A stretch of DNA of 64,000 nt from Frondihabitans peucedani (lineage in GTDB: Bacteria; Actinomycetota; Actinomycetes; Actinomycetales; Microbacteriaceae), in contig NZ_BAABAU010000001.1 of the NCBI RefSeq assembly GCF_039537585.1, forward strand, positions 1,302,001-1,366,000, given 5' to 3'. The notes below the pieces were generated by a model. The model made no database searches. It was not told the origin of the DNA and was given only the letters and a program-made list of their open reading frames with translations. Of the stretch, positions 52,226-60,855 are shown one piece after another; positions within the stretch are counted from its first letter, which is position 1, and each line of letters starts with the position of its first letter. The translations under genes were made by a program, and so were the position numbers.

Positions 52226-55200
52226 ATGAGCACGCTTCCCGAGACGCCGATCCTGCCCGAGCGAGGACTCCTCCGCGGGTCGGCCCGCACGCCGGAGGCG
52301 CGGACGCTGGTCGACGTGCTGAACGCCACCGTCGCCCTCCACCCGGAGGCGTCGGCCCTCGAGGACGAGCGCGGAGCCCTGAGCTACCGGGAGCTGGCGA
52401 TGCGGGTCAGGCAGGTCGCGCTGGCCCTCGCCGCGGCGGGCGTCGGCCGGGGCGACCGGGTCGGGGTGCGGATGCCGTCCGGCGACCGGTCGCTCTACGT
52501 GGTGATCCTCGGGGTCCTCGCCGCGGGCGCCGCCTACGTGCCGGTCGACGCCGACGACCCGGAGGAGCGGGCAGCCCTCGTCTTCGGCGAGGCGGGGGTC
52601 GTGGGCGTGGTCGGCGCGGGCGGGATCCTGCGACGCGGCGAGGAGGCGGTCGCGCTCCTCGCGGGTGCGGCCCCGGGCCCGATCGGCTCGGCCGTGATCC
52701 TGCCGTCCATCGCGCAGCCGGACGACGACGCCTGGATCATCTTCACGTCGGGGTCGACCGGCACGCCCAAGGGCGTCGCCGCGAGCCACCGGTCGGCTGC
52801 CGCCTTCGCGGATGCCGAGGCCCGGCTGTTCCTCGCCGATGCCGAGGCGGACGACGCCGACGTCTCGGGCCCGCTCGGCCCCGGCGACCGCGTCCTGGCG
52901 GGCCTCAGCGTCGCGTTCGACGCGTCCTGCGAGGAGATGTGGCTCGCCTGGCGGAGCGGCGCCTGCCTGGTGCCGGCGCCCCGCTCGCTCGTCCGGAGCG
53001 GTGCCGACCTCGGGCCGTGGCTGGTGCTGCACGGCATCACCGTCGTCTCGACGGTCCCGACGCTCGCGGGGCTCTGGCCCGCCGAGGCGCTCGACAGCGT
53101 CCGGCTCCTCATCTTCGGCGGCGAGTCGCTGCCGCCCGAGATCGTCGACCGCGTCGCCACCTCGTCGCGCGAGGTCTGGAACACCTACGGCCCGACCGAG
53201 GCCACCGTCGTCACCACCGGAGCCCGCGTCTTCGCGGGCGAGCCGGTGCGCATCGGGCTCCCCCTCGACGGCTGGGACGCCGCGGTGGTCGACGCCGACG
53301 GCCACCCGGTCGCCGACGGCGAGGTGGGCGAGCTGATCATCGGCGGCGTCGGGCTGGCCCGCTACCTCGACCCGGCGAAGGACGCCGAGAAGTACGCGCC
53401 CCACGAGGGGCTCGGCTGGGAGCGCGCCTACCGCTCCGGCGACCTGGTGCGGTTCGAGCGCGACGGGCTGGTCTTCCAGGGCCGAGCCGACGACCAGGTG
53501 AAGGTCGGCGGCCGGCGCATCGAGCTGGGCGAGATCGAGGCGGCGCTCCTCGGGCTGGACGGCGTGGGCGGGGCCGCCGCCGCCGTCCGGAAGACCGACG
53601 CGGGCAATCAGATCCTGGTCGGCTACCTGGCCGTGCAGGATCCGGTCGACTTCGATCGCACCGAAGCGCTCGGCCGGCTCCGCGAGGAGCTCCCCGCCGC
53701 CCTCGTGCCGCTGCTGGCGCTCGTCGAGGGCGACCTGCCGACGAAGACCTCCGGGAAGATCGACCGCGACGCACTCCCCTGGCCGCTCCCTCAGACCTCG
53801 GTCGACACGGCCGACGGCGGCATGACGCCCGACGAGCTGCTCCTCGCCGCCGACTGGCAGGCGGTCCTCGGGCTCCCCGTCGACGACGCGACCGCGAACT
53901 TCTTCGACCTGGGCGGCGGATCGCTCGCCGCGGCCCAGCTGGTCGCCCGCATCCGGCAGCGCGATCCCGAGTTCACGGTCGCCGAGATCTACGCGCACCC
54001 CCGGTTCGGCTCGATGGCCGACGCCCTCGCGGTCCGCGTCGGCTCCCGGGAGGCCCCGAGCGACGACTACCACCGCAGCCGGCCCACCCCGCTCCGGATG
54101 CAGTGGCTCCAGACCCTGCTCGGCCTCCCCCTCCACATCCTGAGCGGTGCGCGCTGGGTGACGTACGCGCTCACGGCCTCCAGCATCCTGCACGCGGCGT
54201 CGCCGGAGTTCCGGGTGCTTCCCACCGCAGCGCCCTGGCTCCTGGTCGTCCTGCTGCTCGTCTTCGTGACGCCGTTCGGGCGGATGGCGATCTCGGTCGT
54301 CGCCGCGCGCCTCCTCCTCTCCGGGGTCCGGGCCGGCGACCACCCGCGCGGCGGCGGCGTGCACCTGCGCCTGTGGCTCGCCGAGCAGATCGCCCACCAG
54401 ATCGGCGCGACGGGCCTCGCCGGCGCCCCCTGGATCAGCTACTACGCCCGAGCCCTCGGGGCCAGGATCGGGCCCGACGTCGACCTCCACGCGCTGCCCC
54501 CGGTGACCGGCATGCTCCGCATCGGCCGCGGCGCCTCCATCGAGCCGGAGGTCGACCTGTCCGGGTACTGGATCGACGGCGACGTGGTGCGGATCGGCGC
54601 TATCCGAATCGGCGCAGGATCGACGGTCGGCATGCGGTCGACGCTGCTCCCGGGCACGCGCATCGGCAAGAACGCGTCGGTCGCCCCGGGGTCGGCCGTC
54701 TTCGGCCGCGTCCGGTCGGGGCAGGAGTGGGCAGGATCGCCCGCGGCCCGCGTCGGCAGGAACCGCACCTGGTGGCCCGCCGAGCGGCCCGGCCGCTCCC
54801 GCCGGTGGCTGGTCGCCTACGGCCTGTCGTCGGTCGTGCTCTCGCTGCTGCCGGTCGCCTCGCTCGCCGCGGGAGGAGCGGTGGTCGCGACCGGCGTGGC
54901 GGGAGCCGCGACGCTCGGCGAGGCGTTCTGGCTCGCGCTGGCGCTCCTCGTGCCGGGCGTGCTCCTCGCCGGCTTCACCGCGTCGATCCTGGTGATCGCG
55001 CTCGTCCGGCTGCTCGCGCTCGGTGTCACCGAGGGGACCGTGCCGGTGCGGTCGCGGATCGGCTGGCAGGTCTGGAGCACGGAGCGACTGCTCGACCTGG
55101 CGCGCACCTTCCTCTTCCCGCTCTACTCGAGCCTGTTCACGCCGGTCTGGCTCCGGCTGCTCGGGGCCCGCGTGGGCCGCGACGTCGAGGCCTCGACGGT

Positions 55201-56221
55201 GCTGCTGCTGCCCGCGATGACGACGATCCGCGACGGCGCGTTCCTCGCCGACGACACGCTCGTGGCCTCGTACGAGCTCGGCGGCGGGTACCTCCGGGTG
55301 GCGCGCGCCGAGATCGGCGAGCGCGCGTTCCTCGGCAACTCGGGCATGACGGGCCCCGGGCACTCCGTGCCGCGCGACGGCCTCGTCGCGGTCCTGTCGG
55401 CGGCCCCGCGGAAGTCGAAGGCCGGGTCGTCGTGGCTCGGCTCGCCCGCGGTCCGGCTGCGGCGGACCGTGGCCGTCACCGACGCGGCCAGGACGTTCAG
55501 CCCGCCCGTAGGCATCCGGGCCGCCCGCATCCTGTGGGAGCTCGGCCGCTTCGTGCCGGTCGTCGTCACCTGCCTGATCGGTCTGGGGCTCGTCTTCGCC
55601 CTTCTCGCGCTGACGTCGGCGATCGGCGTCGGCTGGACGATCCTGGTCTCCGGCGCGGTCATGCTGGCGGTGGGCGCTGTCGCCGCCGCGGTGTCGACCG
55701 CGGCGAAGTGGGCGCTGATCGGCAGGATCCGGGTCTCGGAGAAGCCGCTCTGGTCGAGCTTCGTCTGGCGGAGCGAGGTCGCCGACGTGTTCATCGAGCT
55801 CTGCGCGGCGCCCTGGTTCGCGCAGGCCGCCTCCGGAACCCCCGCACTCGTCTGGTGGCTGCGGTCGCTCGGCGCCACGATCGGCCGGGGCGTCTGGACC
55901 GACAGCTACTGGCTGCCCGAAGCGGATCTCGTCACTCTCGGCGACGGGTCGACCGTCAATCGGGGCTGCGTCGTGCAGACGCACCTCTTTCATGATCGAA
56001 TCATGAGCATGGACACCGTCACCCTCGATCCCGGCTCGACCCTGGGTCCCCACAGCGTCGTCCTCCCGGCGGCGACGATCGGGTCGCATGCGACCGTCGG
56101 CCCGGCGTCGCTCGTGATGCGCGGCGAGGGCGTCCCGGTGGGCAGCCGCTGGTCGGGCAACCCGATCGGCCCGTGGCGCGAGGTGCGCTTCGCCGACTAC
56201 CACGCCACCGCGAACGCGTGA
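52226..56221 (+). CDS. Pls/PosA-type single-module membrane NRPS
   Basis: This is a 1331-residue protein. An adenylation domain (about 1-520) shows IIFTSGSTGTPKG, FDASCEEMW, NTYGPTEATV, YRSGDLVRF and KTSGKIDRDALP. The thiolation domain (about 535-600) carries the phosphopantetheine Ser in FFDLGGGSLAAAQL. The remaining 700 residues hold several membrane helices between left-handed beta-helix (hexapeptide) segments such as VRIGAIRIGAGSTVGMRS. There is no condensation or thioesterase domain. This is the architecture of epsilon-poly-lysine synthetase relatives, which polymerise one amino acid at the membrane. The product here is unknown. TAAGGT lies nine bases before ATG. Confidence 0.9.
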   Translation: MSTLPETPILPERGLLRGSARTPEARTLVDVLNATVALHPEASALEDERGALSYRELAMRVRQVALALAAAGVGRGDRVGVRMPSGDRSLYVVILGVLAAGAAYVPVDADDPEERAALVFGEAGVVGVVGAGGILRRGEEAVALLAGAAPGPIGSAVILPSIAQPDDDAWIIFTSGSTGTPKGVAASHRSAAAFADAEARLFLADAEADDADVSGPLGPGDRVLAGLSVAFDASCEEMWLAWRSGACLVPAPRSLVRSGADLGPWLVLHGITVVSTVPTLAGLWPAEALDSVRLLIFGGESLPPEIVDRVATSSREVWNTYGPTEATVVTTGARVFAGEPVRIGLPLDGWDAAVVDADGHPVADGEVGELIIGGVGLARYLDPAKDAEKYAPHEGLGWERAYRSGDLVRFERDGLVFQGRADDQVKVGGRRIELGEIEAALLGLDGVGGAAAAVRKTDAGNQILVGYLAVQDPVDFDRTEALGRLREELPAALVPLLALVEGDLPTKTSGKIDRDALPWPLPQTSVDTADGGMTPDELLLAADWQAVLGLPVDDATANFFDLGGGSLAAAQLVARIRQRDPEFTVAEIYAHPRFGSMADALAVRVGSREAPSDDYHRSRPTPLRMQWLQTLLGLPLHILSGARWVTYALTASSILHAASPEFRVLPTAAPWLLVVLLLVFVTPFGRMAISVVAARLLLSGVRAGDHPRGGGVHLRLWLAEQIAHQIGATGLAGAPWISYYARALGARIGPDVDLHALPPVTGMLRIGRGASIEPEVDLSGYWIDGDVVRIGAIRIGAGSTVGMRSTLLPGTRIGKNASVAPGSAVFGRVRSGQEWAGSPAARVGRNRTWWPAERPGRSRRWLVAYGLSSVVLSLLPVASLAAGGAVVATGVAGAATLGEAFWLALALLVPGVLLAGFTASILVIALVRLLALGVTEGTVPVRSRIGWQVWSTERLLDLARTFLFPLYSSLFTPVWLRLLGARVGRDVEASTVLLLPAMTTIRDGAFLADDTLVASYELGGGYLRVARAEIGERAFLGNSGMTGPGHSVPRDGLVAVLSAAPRKSKAGSSWLGSPAVRLRRTVAVTDAARTFSPPVGIRAARILWELGRFVPVVVTCLIGLGLVFALLALTSAIGVGWTILVSGAVMLAVGAVAAAVSTAAKWALIGRIRVSEKPLWSSFVWRSEVADVFIELCAAPWFAQAASGTPALVWWLRSLGATIGRGVWTDSYWLPEADLVTLGDGSTVNRGCVVQTHLFHDRIMSMDTVTLDPGSTLGPHSVVLPAATIGSHATVGPASLVMRGEGVPVGSRWSGNPIGPWREVRFADYHATANA

Positions 56222-57534
56222 TGGCCGCCGCCCCGGGGCGACGGCGGAGCTACCTCCCCGACAGTGGGAACGCCGGCTACCGCACGCTCTCGTACGACCT
56301 CGACCTCGCGTACCGCGTCGCCACCAACCGCCTCGACGGCCAGGCGACGATCCGCGCCGTGGCGACGGCCGACCTGTCCCGCATCTCGTTCGACCTGACC
56401 CGGCTCCGCGTGTCGAAGGTGCGGGTCGACGGCACCAAGGCCGCCCGCTTCACGCAGTCGGCCGCGAAGGCGGTCGTCACGCCGGCCCGACCGGTCGAGG
56501 CGGGCCAGGAGTTCGTCGTCGTGATCGACTACTCCGGTGATCCTGCGCCCCGGAACAGCCCCTGGGGCACCGTCGGCTGGGAGGAGCTCACCGACGGCGT
56601 GATCGTGGCCGCGCAGCCGAGCGGCGCGCCGACCTGGTTCCCCTGCAACGACGACCCCGCCGACAAGGCGACCTACCGCATCCGGGTCAGCACCGAGCAG
56701 CCCTACGCGGTCGTCTGCAACGGGAGCCTCGCCCGGCGCGCGACCCGCTCCGGCCGCACGACCTGGGAGTACGTGCAGCCCGAGCCGACGTCGACCTACC
56801 TCGCCACGGTGCAGATCGGCCGGTACGAGCTGGTCCCGGCGGCCCTCGCCGGCGTGCCCGGGGTGCTGGCCGGGCCGCCTGCCCTCCGCTCGCGCATCGG
56901 GCACGACTTCGGCACCCTGCCCGAGATGATGGAGTGCTTCACGGCCCGCTTCGGCGACTACCCGTTCGAGGGCTACAGCGTCGTCGTCACCGAGGACGAC
57001 CTCGAGATCCCGCTCGAGGCCCAGGGCCTGGCGATCTTCGGAGCGAACCACGCCGACGGCCGCTCCGGCTCCGACCGCCTGATCGCGCACGAGCTGGCTC
57101 ACCAGTGGTTCGGCAACAGCGTGGGGCTCGCGAGCTGGGGCGACATCTGGCTGAACGAGGGCTTCGCCTGCTACTCCGAGTGGATCTGGTCGGAGTACTC
57201 CGGCGGCTGGTCCGCAGCCCGGCACGCCGCCGCCGCGCACGCCCGACTCTCGAGGCTGCCGCAGGATCTCGTGGTCGGCGACCCCGGGCCCGACGACATG
57301 TTCGACGACCGCGTCTACAAGCGCGGCGCGCTCACCCTCGCGGCACTCCGGGCGAGGGTCGGCGACGACGCGTTCTTCGAGATCCTGCGCACCTGGACGA
57401 CGCGGCACCGCCACGGGGTCGTGTCGACCACCGACTTCGTGGAGCTCACCGTCGAGCTGGCGGGCGACGACACCCTGCGGGAGCTGTTCACCGCCTGGCT
57501 CGACCGGCGGCCGCTGCCCGAGCTGCCGCGGTAG
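56221..57534 (+). CDS. M1 family metallopeptidase
   Basis: This 437-residue zinc aminopeptidase-like protein has the HELAHQWFGN motif (His290, Glu291, His294) and the third ligand Glu313 in WLNEGFA. The usual GAMEN exopeptidase motif is replaced by a LAIFGANH-like stretch, so substrate handling may differ. It is shorter than full M1 enzymes because it lacks the large C-terminal domain. Its ATG overlaps the TGA of the NRPS gene by one base (TGATG), so the two are translationally coupled and probably act together on one product. A convergent hairpin follows. Confidence 0.88.
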   Translation: MAAAPGRRRSYLPDSGNAGYRTLSYDLDLAYRVATNRLDGQATIRAVATADLSRISFDLTRLRVSKVRVDGTKAARFTQSAAKAVVTPARPVEAGQEFVVVIDYSGDPAPRNSPWGTVGWEELTDGVIVAAQPSGAPTWFPCNDDPADKATYRIRVSTEQPYAVVCNGSLARRATRSGRTTWEYVQPEPTSTYLATVQIGRYELVPAALAGVPGVLAGPPALRSRIGHDFGTLPEMMECFTARFGDYPFEGYSVVVTEDDLEIPLEAQGLAIFGANHADGRSGSDRLIAHELAHQWFGNSVGLASWGDIWLNEGFACYSEWIWSEYSGGWSAARHAAAAHARLSRLPQDLVVGDPGPDDMFDDRVYKRGALTLAALRARVGDDAFFEILRTWTTRHRHGVVSTTDFVELTVELAGDDTLRELFTAWLDRRPLPELPR

Positions 57535-57544
57535 GTCGCGTCGT

Positions 57545-57604
57545 GGCACGGGTTCCGGCTCGAGACACGCGACGTAGCGCGTGACTCGGGCCGGAATGCG
57601 TGCC
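57545..57604. terminator. Nested inverted repeat between convergent genes
   Basis: GGCACG (57545-57550) pairs with CGTGCC (57599-57604), TTCCGGC pairs with GCCGGAA inside it, CGAG pairs with CTCG, and the centre ACGCG/CGCGT pairs again. Together they give a long, slightly interrupted stem. It is placed between the M1 peptidase and the convergent acetyltransferase, as in the similar structures at 10107 and 25260. Confidence 0.65.
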
Positions 57605-57620
57605 GCGAGACCCGCGCCGA

Positions 57621-58172
57621 CTACCGGAGCTCGGAGGGCGGGCCCGCAGGATCGCCCGCGGCCGGGAGCCGGAGCTGCATCCAGCCGACCGAGTGCCAGG
57701 CCCCGAGCTTCCAGCCGATGTCGGGGTAGGTGCCGACCTGCTCGAACCCGAGGGCCTCGTGCAGGCCGACGCTCGCGTCGTTCGGCAGGGTCATGCACGC
57801 CATGGCCACCCGGAAGCCCCGCTCGGCGAGGCGGGGCAGCAGCGCCGCGTACAGGGCGCGGCCGCCGCCTCGGCGCGAGGAACCCTGCTCGAGGTAGACG
57901 CTCACCTCGGCGGCCCAGCGGTAGGCGGCGCGCCTGGCGAAGGGGCCCGCGTAGGCGTAGCCGAGGATTCGCCCGGCGCCGTCGGGCTGCGCCTCCTCGA
58001 GCACCAGCCAGGCGTGGCCGAGCTGGGCGTCGGCGATCCTGCGCTCCATCTCGGCCGTGTCGGGCGCCGACTCCTCGAAGGTGATCGCCGTCGACTCGAC
58101 GTAGGGCGCGTAGATCTCGCGACAGCGCTCGGCGTCGGCGGGGGTGGCGTCTCGGACGACGTGGCTCAGCAT
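57621..58172 (-). CDS. GNAT acetyltransferase, phosphinothricin-type
   Basis: This 183-residue acetyltransferase shows the family start VRDATPADAERCREIYAPYV with TAITFEE, an RWAAEVSVYLEQGSSRRGGG acetyl-CoA loop and LHEALGFEQVGTYPDIGWKL near the end. These match the PAT/bar-like N-acetyltransferases. Substrates range from phosphinothricin-like compounds to methionine sulfone; the actual one is unknown. The ATG is six bases after TACTAT, a good -10, in a 38-bp divergent spacer shared with an XRE-cupin regulator. Confidence 0.87.
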   Translation of the reverse strand: MLSHVVRDATPADAERCREIYAPYVESTAITFEESAPDTAEMERRIADAQLGHAWLVLEEAQPDGAGRILGYAYAGPFARRAAYRWAAEVSVYLEQGSSRRGGGRALYAALLPRLAERGFRVAMACMTLPNDASVGLHEALGFEQVGTYPDIGWKLGAWHSVGWMQLRLPAAGDPAGPPSELR

Positions 58173-58210
58173 CGCACCATAGTAGCGATTTCGAGTCGTA
58201 TAGTGACAGC
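58173..58210. promoter_or_regulatory. Divergent leaderless promoters with AT-rich centre
   Basis: On the minus strand TACTAT (58179-58184) is six bases before the acetyltransferase ATG. On the plus strand TATAGT (58199-58204) is six bases before the XRE-cupin ATG. The 14 bases between the two hexamers (GCGATTTCGAGTCG) form an imperfect CGA/TCG palindrome, a likely site for the XRE protein to control both genes. Confidence 0.65.
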
Positions 58211-58780
58211 ATGACGGACGCCCTCACCGCCTCGCTCGCCGCAGCCCTCCAGAGCGCCCGGGCCGGCCGCGACCTGAGCGTCAGCGCCCTCGCCGAGAGA
58301 TCCGGCGTCTCGCGGGCGATGATCGCCAAGATCGAGCGCGGCGACGTCCAACCCACGGCGGCACTCCTCGGCCGGCTGACCGGGGCCCTCGGGATGACCC
58401 TGTCCGAGCTGATCGCCCAGGCGGAGGAGCGCGGAGCACCGGGCAGGATCGCCAGGCGCTCCGACCAGTCCGTCTGGCAGGATCCCGAGACGGGCTACCG
58501 CCGGCGGGCCGTCTCGCCTGGCGCGGGAGGTCCGATCGAGCTCGTCGAGGTCGAGCTGCCTCCCCGGGTGCGCATCGCCTACCCCGCCGACTCCTACTCG
58601 TTCACGCACCACCAGCTCTGGGTGCTCGAGGGCTCGCTCCGGTTCGACGAGGGCGACACGACGCATCGACTGGGTGCGGGCGACTGCCTGCAGCTCGGCG
58701 CGCCGGTGCCGTGCGCCTACGAGAACGAGACGGACGAGCCCTGCCGCTACCTGGTCGCCCTGGCCCGACGGGCTGTCTGA
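58211..58780 (+). CDS. XRE family regulator with C-terminal cupin
   Basis: This is a 189-residue regulator. The helix-turn-helix (LSVSALAERSGVSRAMIAKI, about residues 22-41) is followed by ERGDVQPTAALLGRLT. A cupin sensing domain (HHQLWVLEGSLRFDEGD then HRLGAGDCLQLG) completes it. Members control nearby transport or acetyltransferase genes. Both neighbours here are GNAT enzymes, one divergent and one 19 bp downstream. The start is fixed by TATAGT six bases before the ATG. Confidence 0.9.
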   Translation: MTDALTASLAAALQSARAGRDLSVSALAERSGVSRAMIAKIERGDVQPTAALLGRLTGALGMTLSELIAQAEERGAPGRIARRSDQSVWQDPETGYRRRAVSPGAGGPIELVEVELPPRVRIAYPADSYSFTHHQLWVLEGSLRFDEGDTTHRLGAGDCLQLGAPVPCAYENETDEPCRYLVALARRAV

Positions 58781-58799
58781 GGTCCGGCAGAATGAGGGA

Positions 58800-59300
58800 G
58801 TGACTGATGCAACCGCCCTCGTCGTCGAGCACGTCGACTGGAACGACCCCCGCGCCGAGCTGCTGCGCGACAGCATGGAGGTCGAGATGTCGGCCCGCTA
58901 CCGCGACAAGAACTCGGCGCAGACGCCCGAGCAACGGGCAGCGCTGCACGACGCTCTCGCCGTCGACCCGGCGAGGGTCTTCGTGACCGTGCTCATCAGC
59001 GACTCCGCGGGAGTGCCGGTCGGACACGCGGCGCTCCGCGACCTCCGCGGCGAGTGGGAGATGAAGCGCGTCGTCGTCGATGCCACCCGCCGCGGTGCCG
59101 GCATCGGTGCCCGGCTCATGACCGAGCTCGAGGCCGCTGCCCGCGCGGGCGGCGCACACCGGATCATCCTGCAGACCGGCGACCGCCAGCCGGAGGCCGT
59201 CCGCCTCTACGAGCGCTCCGGCTACACGCCGATCCCGATCTACGAGCCCTACGTCTCGACGATCCCGTTCTCGCTCTGCTACGAGCTGGTGCTCGACTAG
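58800..59300 (+). CDS. GNAT acetyltransferase
   Basis: This 166-residue protein has the acetyl-CoA loop VDATRRGAGIGARLMTELE (about residues 96-114) and a final GYTPIPIYEPY. Substrate unknown. The GTG start at 58800 follows CAGAAT (58788-58793) by six bases, so it may be transcribed separately from the XRE-cupin gene although only 19 bp separate them. Its TAG shares the CTAG at 59297-59300 with the convergent kinase gene. Confidence 0.85.
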   Translation: MTDATALVVEHVDWNDPRAELLRDSMEVEMSARYRDKNSAQTPEQRAALHDALAVDPARVFVTVLISDSAGVPVGHAALRDLRGEWEMKRVVVDATRRGAGIGARLMTELEAAARAGGAHRIILQTGDRQPEAVRLYERSGYTPIPIYEPYVSTIPFSLCYELVLD

Positions 59301-59917
59301 CGCGACCCCACCACGAGAGAGGCGCGGGCGCGAGACGCCCGCACCAGAGCGGCGTTCCGCTCGTCGGGGCCCGTCGCCCAGGCGCGGGCGGCGTCGGGGG
59401 TCTTGCCGAAGGCGACGTGGCGGGCGGCCAGCCACTCGAGGCGCTGCTCCTGCGGGGTGTCGACGAACCAGACCTCGTCGAGCGCCTCGGCGACGCGCGA
59501 CCAGGGCTCGCCCTCCAGCAGCAGGTAGTTGCCCTCGCTGATCACGACCGGCACCTCCGGGGCGACCAGGATCGAGGAGCCGATGCTCTCCTCCACGTCG
59601 CGCACGTACTCCGGCGCGTAGACGCTCTCGCCCTCCTTCTGCGCCCGCAGCCGCCCCAGCAGGGCCAGGTAGCCGAACGCGTCGAAGGTCTCGGGCGCGC
59701 CCTTCCGGTCGGCGAGGCCGAGTCGTCGGAGCTCCGCGTTCGAGAGGTGGAAGCCGTCCATCGGGGCGACCACGGCGTCTCCGAGAGCCTCCGCGAGCGC
59801 CGCCGCGAGAGTGCTCTTGCCGGAGCCGGGCTCCCCCGCGATGCCGATCAGCACGCGGGATCCCGGACGGCCCCGCTGGAGGGCTCGGACACGGTCGACC
59901 AGGACGGACATCTGCAC
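59297..59917 (-). CDS. P-loop nucleoside/fructose-type kinase family protein
   Basis: This 206-residue kinase of the uridine kinase/phosphoribulokinase superfamily has Walker A GEPGSGKST (residues 28-36), PMDGFHLSNAEL and VISEGNYLLLEG. The last two are typical of the YfdR/FrcK-like subgroup that phosphorylates sugars or nucleosides. The exact substrate is not known. The GTG start at 59917 lies six bases after CAGACT (59924-59929, minus strand). An internal ATG two codons later is an alternative. Confidence 0.83.
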   Translation of the reverse strand: MQMSVLVDRVRALQRGRPGSRVLIGIAGEPGSGKSTLAAALAEALGDAVVAPMDGFHLSNAELRRLGLADRKGAPETFDAFGYLALLGRLRAQKEGESVYAPEYVRDVEESIGSSILVAPEVPVVISEGNYLLLEGEPWSRVAEALDEVWFVDTPQEQRLEWLAARHVAFGKTPDAARAWATGPDERNAALVRASRARASLVVGSR

Positions 59918-60003
59918 GGGACCAGTCTGCCGCCTGTGACGGTCGGGTGAACTCCGGAGGGTTCCTGAGCACTCGGGCCGACAAGACAGGCGACAATGTC
60001 GAC

Positions 60004-60693
60004 ATGGAACCCGATCTGAGAATCGTCAGCTACAACCTCCGCGAGCACCTCGCGATCGGTGAGCTGCATGAACTCGTCACCGCTCACACGATGGACGTGC
60101 TGTGCCTGCAGGAGTGCGACAGCACCGACATCCCCGACGAGATCAACGGCCTCACGCTGGCGGCGTCGACGAAGACGAACCGGCTGGGCCTCGCGCTGTA
60201 CTACCGGAAAGACCGGTTCGAGCTCCTCGGCACCAGCCTCTTCGCGCTGATGAAGTCGATGCACGACCGCGTCATGGCCCCCGCGCACGAGCGGCTGCTG
60301 GCCGCGCGGCTCCGCGACCGGACCACCGGCCAGGAGCTGATCGTGGCCGACTTCCACGCCGCTCCGCTGACCGCTACGAACGCGCTCCGCCGCAAGCAGA
60401 TCGGCCTGGCGCACGAGAAGCTCAGCGAGCTCGCCGGCGGCATCCCGACCGTGATGGTCGGCGACTTCAACTACCCGTGGTTCCGGCAGGGCCTCCGGAA
60501 GCACCTCCTGAAGACCGGCTACGAGCTGTCGATCACCGACGAGCCGACCTACGCGCGCCCCGGCTTCAGTGGTCACTTCGACTTCGCGACCACCATGGGG
60601 ATGCAGATCGGGAGCGTCTTGTCGCTGCCGCAGGGCAAGTCCGACCACCGTCCGATCCTGCTCCTCGCGAGCGTCGCCGCCGTCCCCGCCTGA
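60004..60693 (+). CDS. Endonuclease/exonuclease/phosphatase family protein
   Basis: This 229-residue protein has the EEP fold motifs: VSYNLREH at the start, VLCLQECD with the metal Glu, VGDFNYPW and a final GKSDHRPILL carrying Asp-His. Members cleave phosphodiester or phosphate bonds in DNA, RNA or lipids. No signal peptide is seen. The start chosen is the ATG at 60004, six bases after GACAAT (59992-59997). An ATG-like extension to 59947 adds 19 residues without homology. Confidence 0.83.
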   Translation: MEPDLRIVSYNLREHLAIGELHELVTAHTMDVLCLQECDSTDIPDEINGLTLAASTKTNRLGLALYYRKDRFELLGTSLFALMKSMHDRVMAPAHERLLAARLRDRTTGQELIVADFHAAPLTATNALRRKQIGLAHEKLSELAGGIPTVMVGDFNYPWFRQGLRKHLLKTGYELSITDEPTYARPGFSGHFDFATTMGMQIGSVLSLPQGKSDHRPILLLASVAAVPA

Positions 60694-60751
60694 CGCCGGA
60701 GACGACAGGGGACGCCGTTCCCAGTGAACCCGCAGCCCGGATGCCGGTGTC

Positions 60752-60790
60752 TTGTTGCTCAAGATACGTAATCTGATTAGTATCTTGACT
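60752..60790 (+). promoter_or_regulatory. AT-rich long palindrome overlapping a promoter
   Basis: TCAAGATAC (60759-60767) and GTATCTTGA (60780-60788) are perfect 9-bp complements. Between them TAATC and GATTA pair as well, so the site is one near-continuous 14-bp palindrome with a single extra G. TTGCTC (60755-60760) and TAGTAT (60778-60783) are 17 bases apart, a credible promoter lying inside the palindrome. It is strikingly AT-rich here. It is probably an operator for one of the GntR proteins downstream. Confidence 0.65.
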
Positions 60791-60809
60791 ACGCCACTGA
60801 TCCGGCGGT

Positions 60810-60855
60810 GGCGGGAGCTCTTTTATTCGGGTAAGAGACTCCCGCCCATTCTCTT
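60810..60855 (+). terminator. Hairpin after the palindromic promoter: terminator or attenuator
   Basis: GGCGGGAG (60810-60817) pairs with CTCCCGCC (60839-60846) and CTCTT (60818-60822) pairs with AAGAG (60833-60837), with a one-base bulge and a ten-base AU-rich loop. CATTCTCTTT follows. It starts about 20 bases after the predicted transcription start, so a short RNA of roughly 65 bases would result. Alternatively it attenuates the GntR operon. A second -10, TATACT (60924-60929), lies beyond it. Confidence 0.5.

Noticed and set aside
52121-56203. A 1360-codon open frame antisense to the NRPS gene
   Set aside because: It mirrors the codon structure of the NRPS gene, is composed of Arg/Asp/Gly/Glu-rich low-complexity sequence and shows no domain; GC-rich third positions create such shadows.
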